Source: Apis mellifera
Lineage: Eukaryota; Arthropoda; Insecta; Hymenoptera; Apidae
Reading direction: 5' to 3'
Length of the DNA: 64,000 bases
Assembly (NCBI RefSeq): GCF_003254395.2
Contig: NC_037642.1
Coordinates: 342,501-406,500, forward strand
Shown here: piece after piece, positions 1 through 11,410 of the stretch
Layout: the number at the start of each line of letters is the position of its first letter
Position numbering within the stretch: the first letter of the stretch is position 1
Notes under the pieces: model-generated
Database searches by the model: none
Told to the model about the DNA's origin: nothing
The model's input: the letters and a program-made list of their open reading frames with translations, nothing else
Position numbers and translations under genes: made by a program

Positions 1-1230
1 AAGACGTAGATCAGCTTCTTCTTGGAGCCTTTGACGTCTTAATTGTTCTGCTCTCCTTTCCTCAGGTGTTAATGCTTCCTCTTTTTCTTTAGCTTTTCTT
101 TCTGCTTCTGCTCTTGCCTTTTTCTATAATTAAAAAAATTAATGATATTTGTAATGATATAGTAATGATATTATATAAAATAAATATCAAAATGTCAGAA
201 TATAACTTCAAATAAAGAATTAAATAGATAACAAAATTTGTATTTGTATATAAATAAAATACTAAAGAAAAAAATATTAATCAAATAATTTTATTAAATA
301 AAATAATTTAATAAAAAGAAAAATTATACCTCACGTTCTTCAATTCTTTCTGCCAAAGCTTTCTTTGGCTTTGGCTTAGCTTTAGGCACTTCTGCAGGTT
401 TTTCTACATCTTTCTTTTCTTCTTCAACATCTTCCCAACTATCCTGTTAATTAATTTTTTTAAATTATTATATAAACATTTAATCTTTTTTAATATATTT
501 AATATATTTAATGTATTTTAATCTTGTAGGGATTTATTAAAATAATTTAAATTTTATGATTTTAAATATTGCAACATAATTAAATTTTATTTTTTTTAAA
601 ATTAATAATGTATTTAAATATTATGCAAGTATTTAACATATATTTATGTTAACTAATATGATTGTATTTATAAATGTATTTATAATTTTTAAAATTAAAA
701 TAAATTTAATTAATTTTCAATATATATAAAATTCGACTTACAATTATACTAATTAATATATTAATATATTAATAATAAATTAATAAGTAATATATTAATA
801 ATAAATTAAAAGCTAATAATTATTAATTATAAAAAAATAACTACAATTTCATTTCATTCGTATTAATTACTAATTAATTTAGATTCGAAGACAATAACCA
901 ATCAACAATAATCAATTATCACGTTATTCGACTCACGTTGATTAGTTTTATGAAAGGTTAACCATACTTATGGTTTGTTGCATTAATGACAAATTTCAAA
1001 CAATTTATGCAAAATTAAAATGGAAGTCAATAAGACAGAACCTTGACATCTTCATCTTCGTCTTCACCCTCCCACTTGTTGGATCTAATAGCGAGGTCAA
1101 ATTTCGCTTCAGCGTTTTCGACATCTGTAAAGTTGAAGGTTAAAATGGTTTCATAGTTTCAAGAAAACATGGGCTACTTAATAATTAAATGATGGAAAAT
1201 TAATTTACACGTACCCCATTCATCATCCAT
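1..1230 (-). CDS. eIF3j: Eukaryotic translation initiation factor 3 subunit J (3' part missing)
   Basis: Subunit J of eIF3, a loosely bound subunit that helps place mRNA in the 40S decoding centre and takes part in ribosome recycling. Coding exons on the minus strand: 1215-1230, 1042-1124, 330-443 and 1-123 (runs off the window). All junctions are GT-AG and join in frame, giving 112 visible residues from MDDEWDVENAEAKFDLA. Visible hallmarks are the acidic N-terminus with a lone Trp in an EGEDEDED stretch, a second acidic DSWEDVEEEKK segment, a K/P-rich linker, then the charged helix containing the LTPEERRAEQLRRQRLQEE block that is typical of eIF3j/Hcr1. The start is the ATG at 1230; the first coding exon is only 16 nt. 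The C-terminal half lies outside the window. Introns are small (90, 598 and 206 bp). The family assignment is firm. Confidence 0.93.
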
Positions 1231-2629
1231 GATGTATTTTGGATTATTTGCGCACGATTTCGTTTATAAATGAAACAAAATCTCTTCGAACTAACGTGGT
1301 CGAACAGATCACGACTAGAATCAAGCGAGCCATACTGCGCGAGGAAAGCGTGTGCCTTTTTTGCAAGATAGTGGTGGTGAAACTCAAATTACATACGTTC
1401 AAGATTGGATACTCCATGTTCAAACAAATATCAAACATAGCAATTATTTAAAGTAAATAACTATTATTTTCTTAATTTTTATAATGAAAATAAATATTAT
1501 AAAAATGATAAATATGTATAATAATTCAATAATTTTTAGCGAAAAAAGATTTACTTAAAAAAAGATTATTATTGCTTATTTTTTCTTTTTTTGTAAAATA
1601 AAAAGTTCAATAATAAGGTTATAAATTTTAAAACACAGAAATATATATAAATTTATTTTTTATAATTATTTATTGAATTTATTACATTCATTCATTTATT
1701 TTATTCATTTTATTAAAAACTTAAATTTTATAAAATTAATATGCAATATTTGCATATTAATTATTTATCATTAAATATTGTTATATTTTATCACAACTTG
1801 CTTTGAAAACTTAAAATTCAATTAAATTGATAGTAAAATTAATAGTAAAATAAAATATTTTATGTAATCATAAAATCTATTTTTTTTATATAATTTAATT
1901 AAAATTTAATAAATAAATTTAATTAAAATTCTTGAATTCATATAAATTCGTGAATTTATATAAATTTGTGAATTACAATATTTAATAAGATATATATAAA
2001 TTGTTTTAATTTGATAAGAAATACATATAGTATAAGTTAGTTACAAATTTAAATAATTTTTTTTTTCTTTTAGGACGTTATTGAAACATTCTGTTAACTA
2101 TTGTATATATATGATGTAAATATTTGTGCCGCAATATCTGTATAAGTTGGTTGTGCGAATTGTGTGAATTATATGCGATTTAATAGAATGAATAAATTAT
2201 AAGTATAGAATATTATTGACTATGAATTTTTAAATAATTGTAATCATCACAAGAATATTGACATAAACAATATTTTATATGTTAATTTGAATTGTAAGAT
2301 TAAGAAACATACAAATTTTTTATATATTTGAATATAATAAATTTCGTTGTTAATATAAAAATTTAATCTCAATTTTGATTTTCTGATTAATTTTTTTAGT
2401 TCTGATTATGAATTTTTTTTAACATCAATAAAAGATATAAAATTTTATATTTTTTAATATTTTTATAAATTATTTTGTAAATTAGTTTAATAACAAAAGA
2501 AAATATAAAAGACAAAATTGAACATTTAAAATATTAGTAAAAAGATATTAGTTTAAAAATGTATATTTAAAAATATATATTTTATTTTTTTTCTTTTTAT
2601 TCTTTTATTCTTTTATTTTTTATAGAAAA
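1231..2629. other. Intergenic region with shared upstream sequence of eIF3j and the GTSF1-like gene
   Basis: Two divergent genes flank this stretch. The part at about 1231-1445 is clearly less AT-rich than its surroundings and probably holds the eIF3j promoter and 5' UTR. An open frame across it is most simply explained by the lower AT content. The GTSF1-like start codon is preceded by a pyrimidine-rich acceptor ending at about 2624, so that gene probably has a 5' noncoding exon somewhere in this stretch. I could not place that exon. The rest is AT-rich without recognisable features. Confidence 0.5.
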
Positions 2630-4102
2630 ATGAATGACTTTGAGGCTTATGTTACATGCCCATATAACAAATCACATCGAATTTTAAAGTCTCGATTTCA
2701 AATACACCTCACAAAATGTAGTAAACAATATGAAAAATGTACTAAAGACACTAAAATTAATTGTGAATTTAATTCATCACATTTATTAGAACCAGAAGAA
2801 TATGAGGTAAATTAAATTAAATATATTTTTAATTAGATAGTTTTTCAATCATATAATTGAATTTCATATTTAAGAATTAAAAAAAAAAATTAAAAACTTT
2901 TCTTTTTTTATTTGCAGCATCATCTTTCAATGTGTCCATCTAGAGCAAATGTAATATGTGAACAATATGTACTTGGGCAAGATGAGCAAGATATTGGAAT
3001 AATTTCATTAGAAGATGCATGTAATGTACAACCAAATATATCTAACGAAGACTGGTCTGGAAATAATCCAACATATAATCCAGTAAAACAAACAGAAGAT
3101 AAAAATATAATTAGATTACCAATTGCTATGTCAAAATCAGAAAAAAAAGAATTTCGGCAACTTGAAAGAGATCGAATATTGTTTCTTGAAAATAATAGTA
3201 ACATAAGCAATAATGATAGTAAAATAAGTATTATAAAACAGAAAACTGACTTTGATGAACCATTAAAAGCTCCTAAACAATTATCTAAGGCAATATTATG
3301 TAATCAAGATCTTACTAATTATCTTATTTCTAAACTAAGTTCTAAACTAAATAAAGTTTCTGTAGATATAGATAATAATTATAGTTCTTCAAGAAAAGAG
3401 AATTTAATTTCAAAAAATATTTCTGATGAAGAAGAAAAAGAAAATATTTCTAAAGAAGAAAATAATGTAGCTGCATCATTTCAAACATCATTTCAAAACA
3501 TATCTAAGATAAATAAAATTTCTGTAGAAATAAATAATAATTCTTCAAAAAAAGAAAATTTAATTTTGAAAAGTATTTTTGACGAAGAAAAAAAAAATGT
3601 TTTTGAAGAAAAAAACAATGTAGTTACGTTATCTCAAAATATTTCTAAACTAAATAGAATTTCTATGAATATAGATAGTAGTTTATCAAAAAAGGAAAAT
3701 TTAATTTTGAAAAATATTTCTGACGAAGAAGAAAAAGAAAATGTTTCTGAAGAAGAAAGTAATATAGCTGTATCATCTCAAAATATTTCTAAGATCAAAA
3801 AAAACATTTTAGAAGTGAAGACTGATTTTAAAACAAAGGTATGTATTTCTCGAAAAAATAATTCTGAAATGCAAACAAATTATGGAAAAAATAATAATCT
3901 TCAATTAAACTTGCATAAACAAAATAAAATTGAATCTCAAAATAATATTCATTTAAAATCAAGAATAGCAGCAAATATTTTTACAGAAGGAATGAAAATT
4001 AGTACTGGAAGAGGATTCACTATAGCTTATAATTCTTTTTTGAATAAAATAAAATTGGAAGATAATGGAAATTCTTATATTTATGGTTATGATGAAGATT
4101 AG
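2630..4102 (+). CDS. GTSF1-like protein with two CHHC (U11-48K type) zinc fingers and a long repeat-bearing tail
   Basis: Exons 2630-2806 and 2918-4102 join in phase 0 to give 453 residues. Finger 1 is C10-x5-H16-x9-H26-x3-C30. Finger 2 is C45-x5-H51-x9-H61-x3-C65; both have identical spacing, and the intron falls inside finger 2 between residues 59 and 60. Paired CHHC fingers at the N-terminus define the GTSF1/Asterix family, which assists PIWI proteins in transposon silencing; single-finger relatives include U11-48K. Known GTSF1 proteins are usually only about 110-200 residues, so this tail of nearly 390 residues is unusual. It is rich in Asn, Ser, Lys and Glu and contains about three tandem units of 47-53 residues (roughly residues 200-350), each with a KKENLI.K...DEE core. 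The last 30 residues are aromatic/acidic. The start ATG is the first after the acceptor at about 2624. Function in piRNA silencing is inferred from the family only. Confidence 0.85.
3338..3790 (+). repeat. Coding tandem repeat in the GTSF1-like gene
   Basis: Three diverged units start at 3338, 3497 and 3638, with a fourth partial start at 3782. The spacings are 159, 141 and 144 nt, all multiples of three. Each unit encodes an N-I-S-K-[LI]-N-[KR]-[IV]-S core, then an N/S-rich run, KKENLI, and an acidic DEEEKEN segment. Preservation of the reading frame with amino-acid drift suggests old in-frame duplications kept under coding constraint. Confidence 0.85.
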
Positions 4103-6078
4103 AAAATACTTTAACAATGCTTACTTAACAATACGTAAGAATACTTTAACAATGTTAATTTGCTTACAATTTTTTTCCTATTCTATTTTTCCTTAAATCT
4201 TTCGAATATATATTTATATTTGAATCAATAACAAATAATTAAAAAAGTTAATGAAACTACATATGTATAGTTTTCAAAAATTTTTTTTTATAATTATTAA
4301 ATAACAATATGTGATTTTTTTGTTTTTACATACTTGATTTGTTATTATATTGTGTTTTTATTATGTTTTTGTTAATGAATATGAATAAAAATATGATCAA
4401 TAAAACAGGTTAAAAAATCATATTTACCATAATGATATAAATTATTTTTTTTATAGTGATAAATTATTTCTAATGTGCAATAAATTTATTTATAATCATT
4501 ACTATAAGTGCGAAAAAAAATGTGAAGAAACCCACTCAAAATTTAAGCCCAGAATTTTTATCCAAACTTCTAAACTTGTCAGCAGCATTGCGAAAGTATG
4601 ACTATTAAAAAAAATGAAAGAAATTTGTAGCAATATTAATGAAATTTAGGAAAAGAAGGGAAAAATAACGGATGTTTTATTTGTATTATATTGTTAGATT
4701 AAGACTAAACAATATATAATAGAATATCCGTTGCTTTTCAACTTTATTTCTAAGTTATATTACTATTTCCACTTTTTCAATGGCCAGATTTTACATCGTA
4801 ATTTTGATTATCAACATCAGAAACAAAATGTCTATTATGATGATACATATAAAAATAAATAAAAAATAAACAACATATTTTTAAATAGGATCTTTAATAA
4901 AGCTTCATTTGAATAACAAAATATGACTTCATTTAATTTCGAAATCAATAAATCAAATCAATATCGATATTCATTATAATAATAATGATACTAATAACTA
5001 AAATCGATTATATTTAAATAATATAAAAAATAATTTTTTTTAGCATATATAACTAATCATTACTACTACTATTTTTTACTTATTTTGTTTATGTTTATTT
5101 AATAAAAATATATTAGAATACAATAGTATATAAAAAAAATTATATTATAATTGGAATTTATATAATAACATAGAAATATATATATTTTAATATTTCAAAA
5201 TCAATGTTAAAAAAATATGATTGTAGAAAATGTTAAAAAATTATTTAAAAAAAATTTTCCTATAAATTCCTATAAAATTCATAAATAGTAATAGATTGTA
5301 GTTAATAATAGGATTGACAATTATTGTAATTTATTTATTTTATAATTATTATTTATAATGAATATAGATTGCGAAAATTTTAATCTATATTTTAATGTTA
5401 AACTTTTTGTTCATATTTAAATTTTGCGCTATTTTAATTATTGAGAAAATTAGACAAATAGATCGCAATAGCTTCTTATGAGAAAAATTACAATATATTT
5501 ATATTATTCATACTAACAATTCATATTTCTATAATTAAAACTTTGTTTGAATGGTATAGTTTATAATTAAAAAAAATGATTATATATGAAATAATTGAAA
5601 ATAATGATTAATTTTAAGTTTAAATTCTTTAATATTTTAAATGAACGAAATAATTTTAAATAAATAGATTTGATTTTAAACAATGAATATAATTAAATTT
5701 ATAATTAAATTTTACAATTTCATCAATTCAATCAATTGTTAACAACATAAATTTTTCCATTTAATATCTCTAAATTAAAAATACTATTTAATATCAATAT
5801 TCAATTAGATTAATTAGTATTTAATGTTAATAAAATTAATAGTATTTGATCGTATATAATAATTTATAAATCTTGAAAATAAATGTCTTATAATAGAACA
5901 TACCTATGTTGATGTAAAAAATTTGTGCAGTTTCGGAACAAACCATTTATATATTCCTCCAGTGTATTCAGAAATCTTTCAAAAAATAGTCTTATACAAA
6001 TTACTTTTAATTGCTAGTGTCATTTCTTCAATTTTTTCTGTTATAGCATTATTATTGCTACAATAAAGATTTTTCATA
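4103..6078. other. Intergenic, AT-rich; GTSF1-like 3' UTR and alpha-4 upstream region
   Basis: The left part holds the 3' UTR of the GTSF1-like gene, with AATAAA-type signals near 4383 and 4400. A slightly more complex patch lies at about 4505-4760. The last 180 bases (about 5890-6078) are less AT-biased and are the likely promoter and 5' UTR of the proteasome gene. I see no coding exon in between. Confidence 0.4.
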
Positions 6079-7593
6079 ATGGTAATTATAAATAATTAAT
6101 TTAATAATTAATTCAATATTACTATTATTTATTAGATATCATTGATTTTTTAAATTATTTTTTATTAAAATTACAATTGAAAAATTATATAAATTGCATT
6201 GTCATTCACTAATTAATTCTTTAAATAATAATAATAATAAAGTAGCATTATATATTAAATAAATTATTGTACGTAGACTTATTTAATACATTTATTTAAT
6301 TTATAATTACATAAATATAATAAAATATATATAAGAATTTATATATTATTTATATATTAATTGCATTATGCGAGTTTAATCATTCTTTGTGTAAGATATG
6401 AATAGTTATTATTTTAAATTAATGAATTTTTTTTTATTTATATCATAATTAGAAAAAATTATTTTTTTCCATATTATTTTTATATTGAATTAACAATATA
6501 AATTTTTATAATGTTTAAAAATATATTTATATTGATAAAATTAAGTTTAATAAAAATCTATATAAATCTAAATAACCTATATTATATATAAATAAACTAT
6601 ATTGTAAAATATATTAATATTAAGTGTCTTATTTCAATAATAAAAATCATAAACTATAATTATATAAATATTATATTTTAATGTTATTACAGGCACGTAG
6701 ATATGATACGCGTACAACAATATTTTCTCCTGAAGGTCGTCTTTATCAAGTAGAATATGCAATGGAAGCTATAAGTCATGCAGGTACTTGCCTTGGTATT
6801 TTAGCAACTAATGGTATTCTACTTGTAGCAGAAAGACGCAATATAAATAAATTATTGGATGAAGTATATTATTCTGAAAAAATTTATAAACTCAATGATG
6901 ATATTGTTTGCTCTGTTGCTGGTATTACTTCTGATGCTAATGTATTAACAAATGAATTACGTTTAATTGCACAACGTTATTTATTACAATATGGAGAACC
7001 AATTCCTTGTGAACAACTTGTTTCTTGGCTTTGTGATGTAAAACAAGCATATACACAATATGGTGGAAAAAGACCTTTTGGTGTTTCTATTTTATATATG
7101 GGATGGGATAAACATTATGGATATCAGTTGTATCAGTCAGATCCTAGTGGAAATTATGGAGGCTGGAAAGCAACTTGTATTGGACATAATTCTGCTGCTG
7201 CAGTATCATCATTAAAGCAGGAATATGATAATAATAATATTACTTTAGAAGAAGCCAAAGCATTGGCTATAAAAGTGCTTTCTAAAACTTTAGATCTTAA
7301 TAAATTATCTGGAGATAAAGGTAAGAATTTATTTAAATAAAATTTGAGTGAGTTAATTTAAATAAAATTATAATTAATTTCAATTAAAAGAGAAATACAA
7401 CAAAAAAATATTTTATTTGTAATTTTTTAATTATATATTTTTCATTTTAGTGGAAATGGTTACTTTAACAAGAGAAAATGGTAAAACTATTACAAGAATT
7501 CTTCCTATGAGTGAAGTAGATGCTTTGATTGCAGAACACGATCGATTAGAAGCACTTGCTGAACAAGCTAAAAAAGAAAAACAGAAGTTATAA
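6079..7593 (+). CDS. PSMA4: Proteasome subunit alpha type-4 (20S core alpha3)
   Basis: A structural alpha-ring subunit of the 20S proteasome. Exons are 6079-6081 (the ATG alone), 6693-7320 and 7451-7593, giving 257 residues, close to the 255-265 usual for the family. The protein opens with [20 protein letters not shown], the alpha-subunit signature used for gate formation. It continues with the QVEYAMEA motif, the KRPFGVS and [13 protein letters not shown] segments and a lysine-rich C-terminus that may act as a nuclear localisation tail. The initiator codon forms its own coding exon: ATG is followed at once by the donor GTAATT, and the second exon begins with GCA CGT. This restores the MARRYD N-terminus known from fly alpha3, which is why I prefer it to the in-frame ATG at 6681 inside the intron end. 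Family assignment is certain; the one-codon first exon is inferred. Confidence 0.95.
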
Positions 7594-8956
7594 AAAAAAA
7601 AATATGTATATTTTGCATTTTTCTTATATTTATAATATTTTCATAAAATTCTATCAATTTTCTTATATGTAACATTATATATAACATTTAATTCTTCAAT
7701 GGAACATAAAAAAACAAAGTCTACGTTTTTTTGTATACAATTTTATGTTGAAAAATTATAAAATGTGAATATAAGAAAAAAATAAAAATAAATAGATTTC
7801 CTATATGTTTCTAGAATTAAATCCTTTTATACAAATATATTCATTAATATTTATGATTATAATTATAATATTCTTTATTAAATATCATGGAATAATCGAA
7901 TTATATTATTTTTATATTATTATAATATTAAATTTCTGATTAAGAAAGAAAAAAGAAAATTTGAAGACATGATTATTTAATTAATTTTACAAGAATAACA
8001 TGTTATTTAAAATAAGATTAGTTTTAATAATACAAAAAATTTATTGAGATTAATCATAAATATTTTTTATTTTTAAATATTTTTAATGGAATCATAATAA
8101 TATTAAATGCAAAAATATATAATATTTTATAATATTAAGTAATAATAAATATTTTTATAATATAAAAATATTACATTTTTTACATTATTACATTACATTC
8201 ATTAATATTTAAATTTGAATATTATATTATTATATATTATATTATATTATATTATTTATATATTATTAATAAATGATTTTTATTAAACCTTTATTTTATA
8301 ATTTTTTATGATATATTATATATAATACATAAAATTATTTTTAAGATATATGTAGATAATAAATTAATTTTGGGATAAATTTATACAATTTTATGATATT
8401 ATATATAACAAGAAGTTCCTTTAATATTAAAAATACAAAAATAATTTGATATTATGTTAATATGTTAAATATAGAAAATATAATAATATAATTAATTCAA
8501 TTTAATATTTTAATTCACTATAACTATAATTTATTCTAAGATGTCATTTTTATATCATTTATTTACTTTTTTAACTATTTTATATATAAATAATATGTTG
8601 AAATATGCTAAAATAATTATATCATAAAAAATAAACTATAATATAAAATAAATATTAATAATATCATAATAATAAAATAGAAAGTTATAAGTATAAGGTA
8701 TAAGTTTCCAATTGATGATTTCATAAAGTATATAATGTAATATTTATTATATTTAATATTGATGAAATATTTGTGATAAATAAAATGCATTTTAAAATAA
8801 TAAATATAAAAAAAATGAAAAATTTATATAGTAATTCATTTTTATTACATTTTGATTTATGTAATTGAAAAGAAATTTTATAATAAAATTGTAATAAATA
8901 AATATAAAAATAGATATATTAGATATCATTTAACATAGAATAATGCATAAAATATT
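7594..8956. other. Intergenic, AT-rich
   Basis: Contains the 3' UTR of alpha-4, with AATAAA-like signals near 7780-7795, and then AT-rich sequence with short TATTA runs (for example about 8220-8260). I see no gene. Confidence 0.4.
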
Positions 8957-8964
8957 AAAAAAAA
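8957..8964 (-). terminator. RNA polymerase III T-run terminator of 7SL RNA
   Basis: A run of eight T on the minus strand directly after the 3' end of the 7SL homology. This is the expected Pol III stop. Confidence 0.8.
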
Positions 8965-9259
8965 GTTATGAGTCGAGTCATATTGACCAGGCTGTCACTG
9001 CGGTCCCACTCCCGGGCGCGATCCCACTACTGCCCGCCACGGAGACTTTTGGCTGCTGGGTGTCCCCCTCTGGCCCGGTTCGCCTCTCCCTAGCCAACCT
9101 GGCCATCCAGGATTCCTCCAGGATGCCCATATTGATGGCGAGCTTAGCGCGGACACCCAGTCGACGTGAGTCCCGCACCAACAGGAACCCCCGCTCTCAG
9201 ACCCTCCGTCATAACTAGCCTCCGAGTAGCCGGATTACAGGAGCCGCCACGCTCCCAGC
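8960..9259 (-). ncRNA. 7SL: Signal recognition particle RNA (7SL)
   Basis: A sharply GC-rich, 300-nt island in otherwise AT-only DNA. Read on the minus strand it follows metazoan 7SL RNA from end to end. The 5' Alu-type domain carries GCTCCTGTAATCCGGCTACT and GGAGGCT. Then come the S-domain blocks GGGTGTCCGCGCTAAG, CCATCAATATGG and GGCGAACCGGGCCAG, followed by CAGTAGTGGGATCGCGCC and the 3' Alu strand ACAGCCTGGTCAATATGACT. The transcript should begin near 9259 and end in the T-run at 8957-8964, about 300 nt, the usual size. It forms the SRP scaffold that pauses translation and docks secretory ribosomes. A TATA-like AAATATAT sits about 25-30 nt upstream (9281-9288), but in this background it carries little weight. 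The open frames inside it on both strands are by-products of its base composition. Boundaries are good to a few bases. Confidence 0.95.
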
Positions 9260-11040
9260 TGAAATACATATGTATTATTAATATATTTAAAGTGCATTTT
9301 TAATAAATTTAAAAAAAGAATATAATAAAATTTTTATAGTATTAGATATTTTATAAACACGATTTTTAAATAATAATTTAAATGATAATTTAAATTTTTT
9401 TTTAATATAACTTAAATGTAAGTTTTAAAAAAAATAAATATAGCAAATATATGTATATAAATATATAGTATGAAAGATATAGTGTTAAAGATGTGTACTC
9501 TTTCAAAAGTAGTATCATACATCGATAAAGAAGACTTAGACAATATCATTTGTAGTAAATAATATCGACGAGAAGCACAGGCATAAGCACAGATATAAAG
9601 TAGCATAAATAAGATAGAATTTTTTGCATTTTATTATAGATTAAATGTAAGAACATATATTATACGTGTATCTGTTTTTTATCTTATGTTCTGAAATAAC
9701 AATTATAAATAGCAAAAAACCAAAGTATTTAGCATGCTATATAATTAAGAATGATAAATATAGGAATTATATTCTAACTTATATTCTATATATTATATTT
9801 TCTTATAATAATTCTATATATTCTATATTCTTATAACTATATTCTAACTTATATTATTATAACTACTAAAGTTGGTAAAGAAAATAGAAATAAAATTATA
9901 ATTAAGTATTACTTAATGTTAAATTTATATTAACCATCATATGTATATATTTGTATTATATTTTTATCTATTAATTAAAAAAATTTATACTTTTTTTTTA
10001 TTATATTTTATTAAAAACATGATTTCTATAAAATATTAATTATGAAAATATCAATTTTTTCAAATTTATTTTAAAAAAATTTATCTAAATATAATCTTAA
10101 AATAAAGTAAAACTATTTTTACTTATATAAAAAATAGTAATTATTTAATTATATACATAGAAAAAATTTAAAAATTTTATATTTTTTTTTTGTCTTTTTA
10201 AATATAATGTTCAGAAAAAAAATAGAAATATTTTATCTCTAATCAAAATATAAATTATATATATATTTTATTAATTATATATAATTATAATCATATATAA
10301 TTATAATTATAATCATTATATATATAAAATAATTTACATCTTTCATTAAAAATTAAAATTAACTTATATTGTACAAATTATAATTAAATATAATTTGTTA
10401 ATTTTTAAGTAACATGAAAAATTATTTTTAAAGTAAACTATTAGAAATATAATTCTATTATCTTTAATAGAAAATATGTAAATCACATAATTTATGAATT
10501 TTTGTATTTTAGTATTTTTGAAAATTTCGATCTTATTATATATATCTTATATATTATTATATAGAAAATTTGTTTCAATAATTATTTTACATCTTAATGT
10601 AATCAAAATTATATATAGATATTAAGTTAAAATCATTCAAGATTTCATTATTATATTTTATAAAAATTTTATTCAGAGAAATCATTAATTTATATTATAT
10701 GAAAAAATATGAAATATTATTTTTTTTTATTTGTCTCATAAATCATTAATAATCATTTATGAAAAAAATGTTAGAAAAATAGTTAATAATACATTTTTGT
10801 AAATTATTTTATAATTTTGTTTTATTAATGTATAATGTATAATAATATATAAATTGTATAATAATATATGTATTATAAAACAATTAAATAATACATCAAA
10901 ATAATTTATCAAATGTTTTTTCAAACAAATTGTAAATTTTAATAAAAAATTAAACATAAAAAATTAAACATAAAAAAATTCATCATTATTAAAATAATTT
11001 TGTCATATATCAAATACATCATCTTTTTAATGTATAAGAA
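9260..11040. other. AT-rich intergenic region
   Basis: No coding exon, RNA gene or mobile element recognised. Short frames present are compatible with chance in AT-rich DNA. A slightly more complex patch lies at about 9470-9660. Confidence 0.4.
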
Positions 11041-11410
11041 TTTCAAATTTTGTTATATAATTCAATTCTCACGAATCAAAACTTGTATCCTTTCGTCATG
11101 ATATTTGAAAGGAAACGATCGTTACCATCTTTCCTTTTTTTTACAATCATTCGTTTATTCGCAACGTATCTGAATAATAAGCATTCCCTTTTGCTAGTCC
11201 CAAGTAAAAATTTGTGCAATCTTTGACCTTATAGGATAGAAATAAATATATTATGTTGAATAATTTTCTCACGCGTGTACATCCATTGAAATGACTATTT
11301 AGGGCTGCTTTTAATTATCCATTTCGTAGAAATATTTTACAAGCTAATGAGAAGAGTCATAAAATATTTTAAAAGAAGATTCAGAATATCCTCCAATAAT
11401 GGTAAGTCTT
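11041..11410 (+). other. Complex island ending in ATG plus splice donor; candidate noncoding or first exon
   Basis: About 360 bases with clearly less AT bias than the flanks. It ends with ATG at 11399-11401 directly followed by the strong donor GTAAGT at 11402. No coding frame is evident inside it, and no coding exon follows on this strand before neverland at 23.5 kb. It could be the first exon of a long noncoding RNA, a 5' exon with a distant partner, or a regulatory element. Confidence 0.35.

Noticed and set aside
1239..1451. Overlapping 70- and 64-codon frames next to the eIF3j start
   Set aside because: They fall in the presumed eIF3j 5' UTR and promoter, are open on both strands because of lower AT content, and show no family resemblance.
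8943..9218. Open frame of 91 codons on the plus strand and 67 codons on the minus strand
   Set aside because: Both lie inside the 7SL RNA gene. Their openness follows from the GC-rich structure, and the sequence matches SRP RNA throughout.
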